This document shows, piece by piece, positions 63,100 to 64,000 of a stretch of 64,000 nt of DNA (the stretch's first letter is position 1; each line of letters opens with the position of its first letter). Below the pieces are notes generated by a model. That model was not told the DNA's origin. It made no database searches and saw nothing but the letters and a program-made list of their open reading frames with translations. The stretch is from Pseudoalteromonas sp. N1230-9 (GTDB taxonomy: Bacteria > Pseudomonadota > Gammaproteobacteria > Enterobacterales > Alteromonadaceae): NCBI RefSeq assembly GCF_032716425.1, contig NZ_CP090419.1:197001-261000 (forward strand), given 5' to 3'. The position numbers and the translations under genes were made by a program.

Positions 63100-64000
63100 T
63101 TATTTATCTTCTTTTTTATCTTTATTTTTGCTCTGGCTAGGGTCTTTAAGCACCGATAACTTGGGTGGTTGTAAAGCAACGATGCGCTCACCTACTTGCG
63201 GTGTTTTCTCCATATTTGTAGTAAATGGTCTAATACGAACAGGAGAGTCGTCATCATCATCTTTTTCACCGTTTAAAATAAATAACGGAATAGCTTCACT
63301 ATTAACTTCTTTATATTGCTCCCAGCTAAACTCATCTGAAATGCGTGTAGCACTCACTTTACCGCCTTTGGCAATTAGACTGCTTAAACGTGCATATGCG
63401 CCATTGTCACCAAATAGAATCTGGCGAGACAAAAATGTTGCGCTATCTTTGTTTGCTTTAGCGTGGTTAGTTGAAGAGCGAAGAGAAAATACATCCTTTT
63501 CATCTAGCAAATGCGAGAAATACTGCACACCCAATGCATTATGGTGACGGTTTGGTGAAAGTGCTAAAACACTACGAATGGTTGTTAAGGGTAAATAACG
63601 TTCGGCATGTTCAGACTGTGGATTACCATAGTAACAGGGCAGGCCATCCATACGTGCCATTTTACAGTTCTCCCATGCTGGATCAGAAAGATGCACAGGA
63701 ATATTCTGTTCTTTCAGTCCACATGCTATGGCACGTGCAACATGGTTTGCACCAATAATTAAAATAGTATTTGGTGCAGGTTGACGCACTTTTAATAGTT
63801 TAGCCAGTGGTGTAGCTGTCAGGCTTTGCAGTACTACAGTGACGATGATTACCGTGAAAATCAGCGGCACGATTTTCTCTGCGTCCGCGATACCTGCTTC
63901 AACCATGCTCAGTGCAAACACTGAGCCCACAGCGGCTGCGACGATACCTCTTGGTGCTATCCATGAAAGAACAAGGCGAGACTTTAATGGCAGGTCTGAG
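63100..64000 (-). CDS. cation/proton antiporter with C-terminal TrkA-N domain, N-terminus cut by window edge
   Basis: The C-terminal 299 residues of a minus-strand gene that continues past the right edge. The visible start holds the last membrane motif of CPA1-type exchangers, LSWIAPRGIVAAAV, and a final helix. A Rossmann nucleotide-binding domain follows (about 75-190 of the visible part, TILIIGANHVARAIACGLK), then a TrkA-C-like and acidic tail ending SQSKNKDKKEDK. It likely exports Na+ or K+ for H+, with the domain sensing NAD(H) or another nucleotide. It converges on motX. Confidence 0.85.
   Translation of the reverse strand, partial: SDLPLKSRLVLSWIAPRGIVAAAVGSVFALSMVEAGIADAEKIVPLIFTVIIVTVVLQSLTATPLAKLLKVRQPAPNTILIIGANHVARAIACGLKEQNIPVHLSDPAWENCKMARMDGLPCYYGNPQSEHAERYLPLTTIRSVLALSPNRHHNALGVQYFSHLLDEKDVFSLRSSTNHAKANKDSATFLSRQILFGDNGAYARLSSLIAKGGKVSATRISDEFSWEQYKEVNSEAIPLFILNGEKDDDDDSPVRIRPFTTNMEKTPQVGERIVALQPPKLSVLKDPSQSKNKDKKEDK

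Overview
The window is AT-leaning, gene-dense chromosomal DNA from a marine gammaproteobacterium of the Alteromonadales type. Pseudoalteromonas or a close relative is my best guess. The guess rests on protein character and gene order (glnA-DUF4124-ntrBC, argD-astA-astD, accBC after aroQ, mutL-miaA-hfq-hflXKC-purA, and a MotX gene that implies a sodium-driven polar flagellum). No rRNA, tRNA, CRISPR array, insertion sequence or clear prophage was seen. It reads as core chromosome with a few accessory insertions.

Layout. 1-5.4 kb: nitrogen control on the minus strand (glnA, a DUF4124 protein, ntrB, ntrC), with a sigma-54 promoter and a perfect NtrC site upstream of glnA. 5.4-16.2 kb: typA, then mostly small housekeeping or envelope genes (two lipoproteins, a YihY/BrkB membrane protein, a prolyl aminopeptidase overlapping dtd, a spermidine-synthase-like methyltransferase, an acetyltransferase-thioesterase fusion, an unknown exported protein, and outer membrane phospholipase A). 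16.3-20.6 kb: a four-gene minus-strand operon (dapA, dapD, a PLP decarboxylase and an M14 desuccinylase-like protein) under a well-preserved lysine riboswitch. 20.8-30.5 kb: a DNA glycosylase, SelO, an OmpA-family porin, acnB, a 2-oxoglutarate oxygenase/PLP-enzyme pair, a second oxygenase and a thioesterase. 30.5-38.4 kb: pabA-like amidotransferase, an HDOD protein, arginine succinyltransferase genes (argD/astC, astA, astD), DUF3802, OsmC and speD. 38.5-40.0 kb: nnr.

40.0-44.4 kb is the most distinctive stretch. A bacteriophytochrome kinase (BphP) and its biliverdin-making heme oxygenase (BphO) overlap end to end. A lone receiver protein and a LexA-like XRE/S24 regulator lie beside them. An 11-base sequence is shared between the promoter regions of bphO and of the receiver/regulator pair, which suggests common control of a red-light sensing module. 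The module sits between nnr and groSL, and about 12 kb of sequence separates nnr from tsaE, its usual neighbour.

44.6-64 kb is core: groL-groS with a heat-shock type promoter, fxsA, cutA-dsbD, aroQ-accB-accC, tsaE-amiB-mutL-miaA-hfq-hflX-hflK-hflC, purA, motX, and a cation/proton antiporter cut by the right edge.

Pathway links. The lysine operon and the Ast genes both handle N-succinylated amino acids. ArgD can also serve as the succinyl-DAP aminotransferase, and the riboswitch-controlled M14 enzyme is a candidate desuccinylase. All function calls come from reading the translated sequence and from recalled family motifs. No database search was run.
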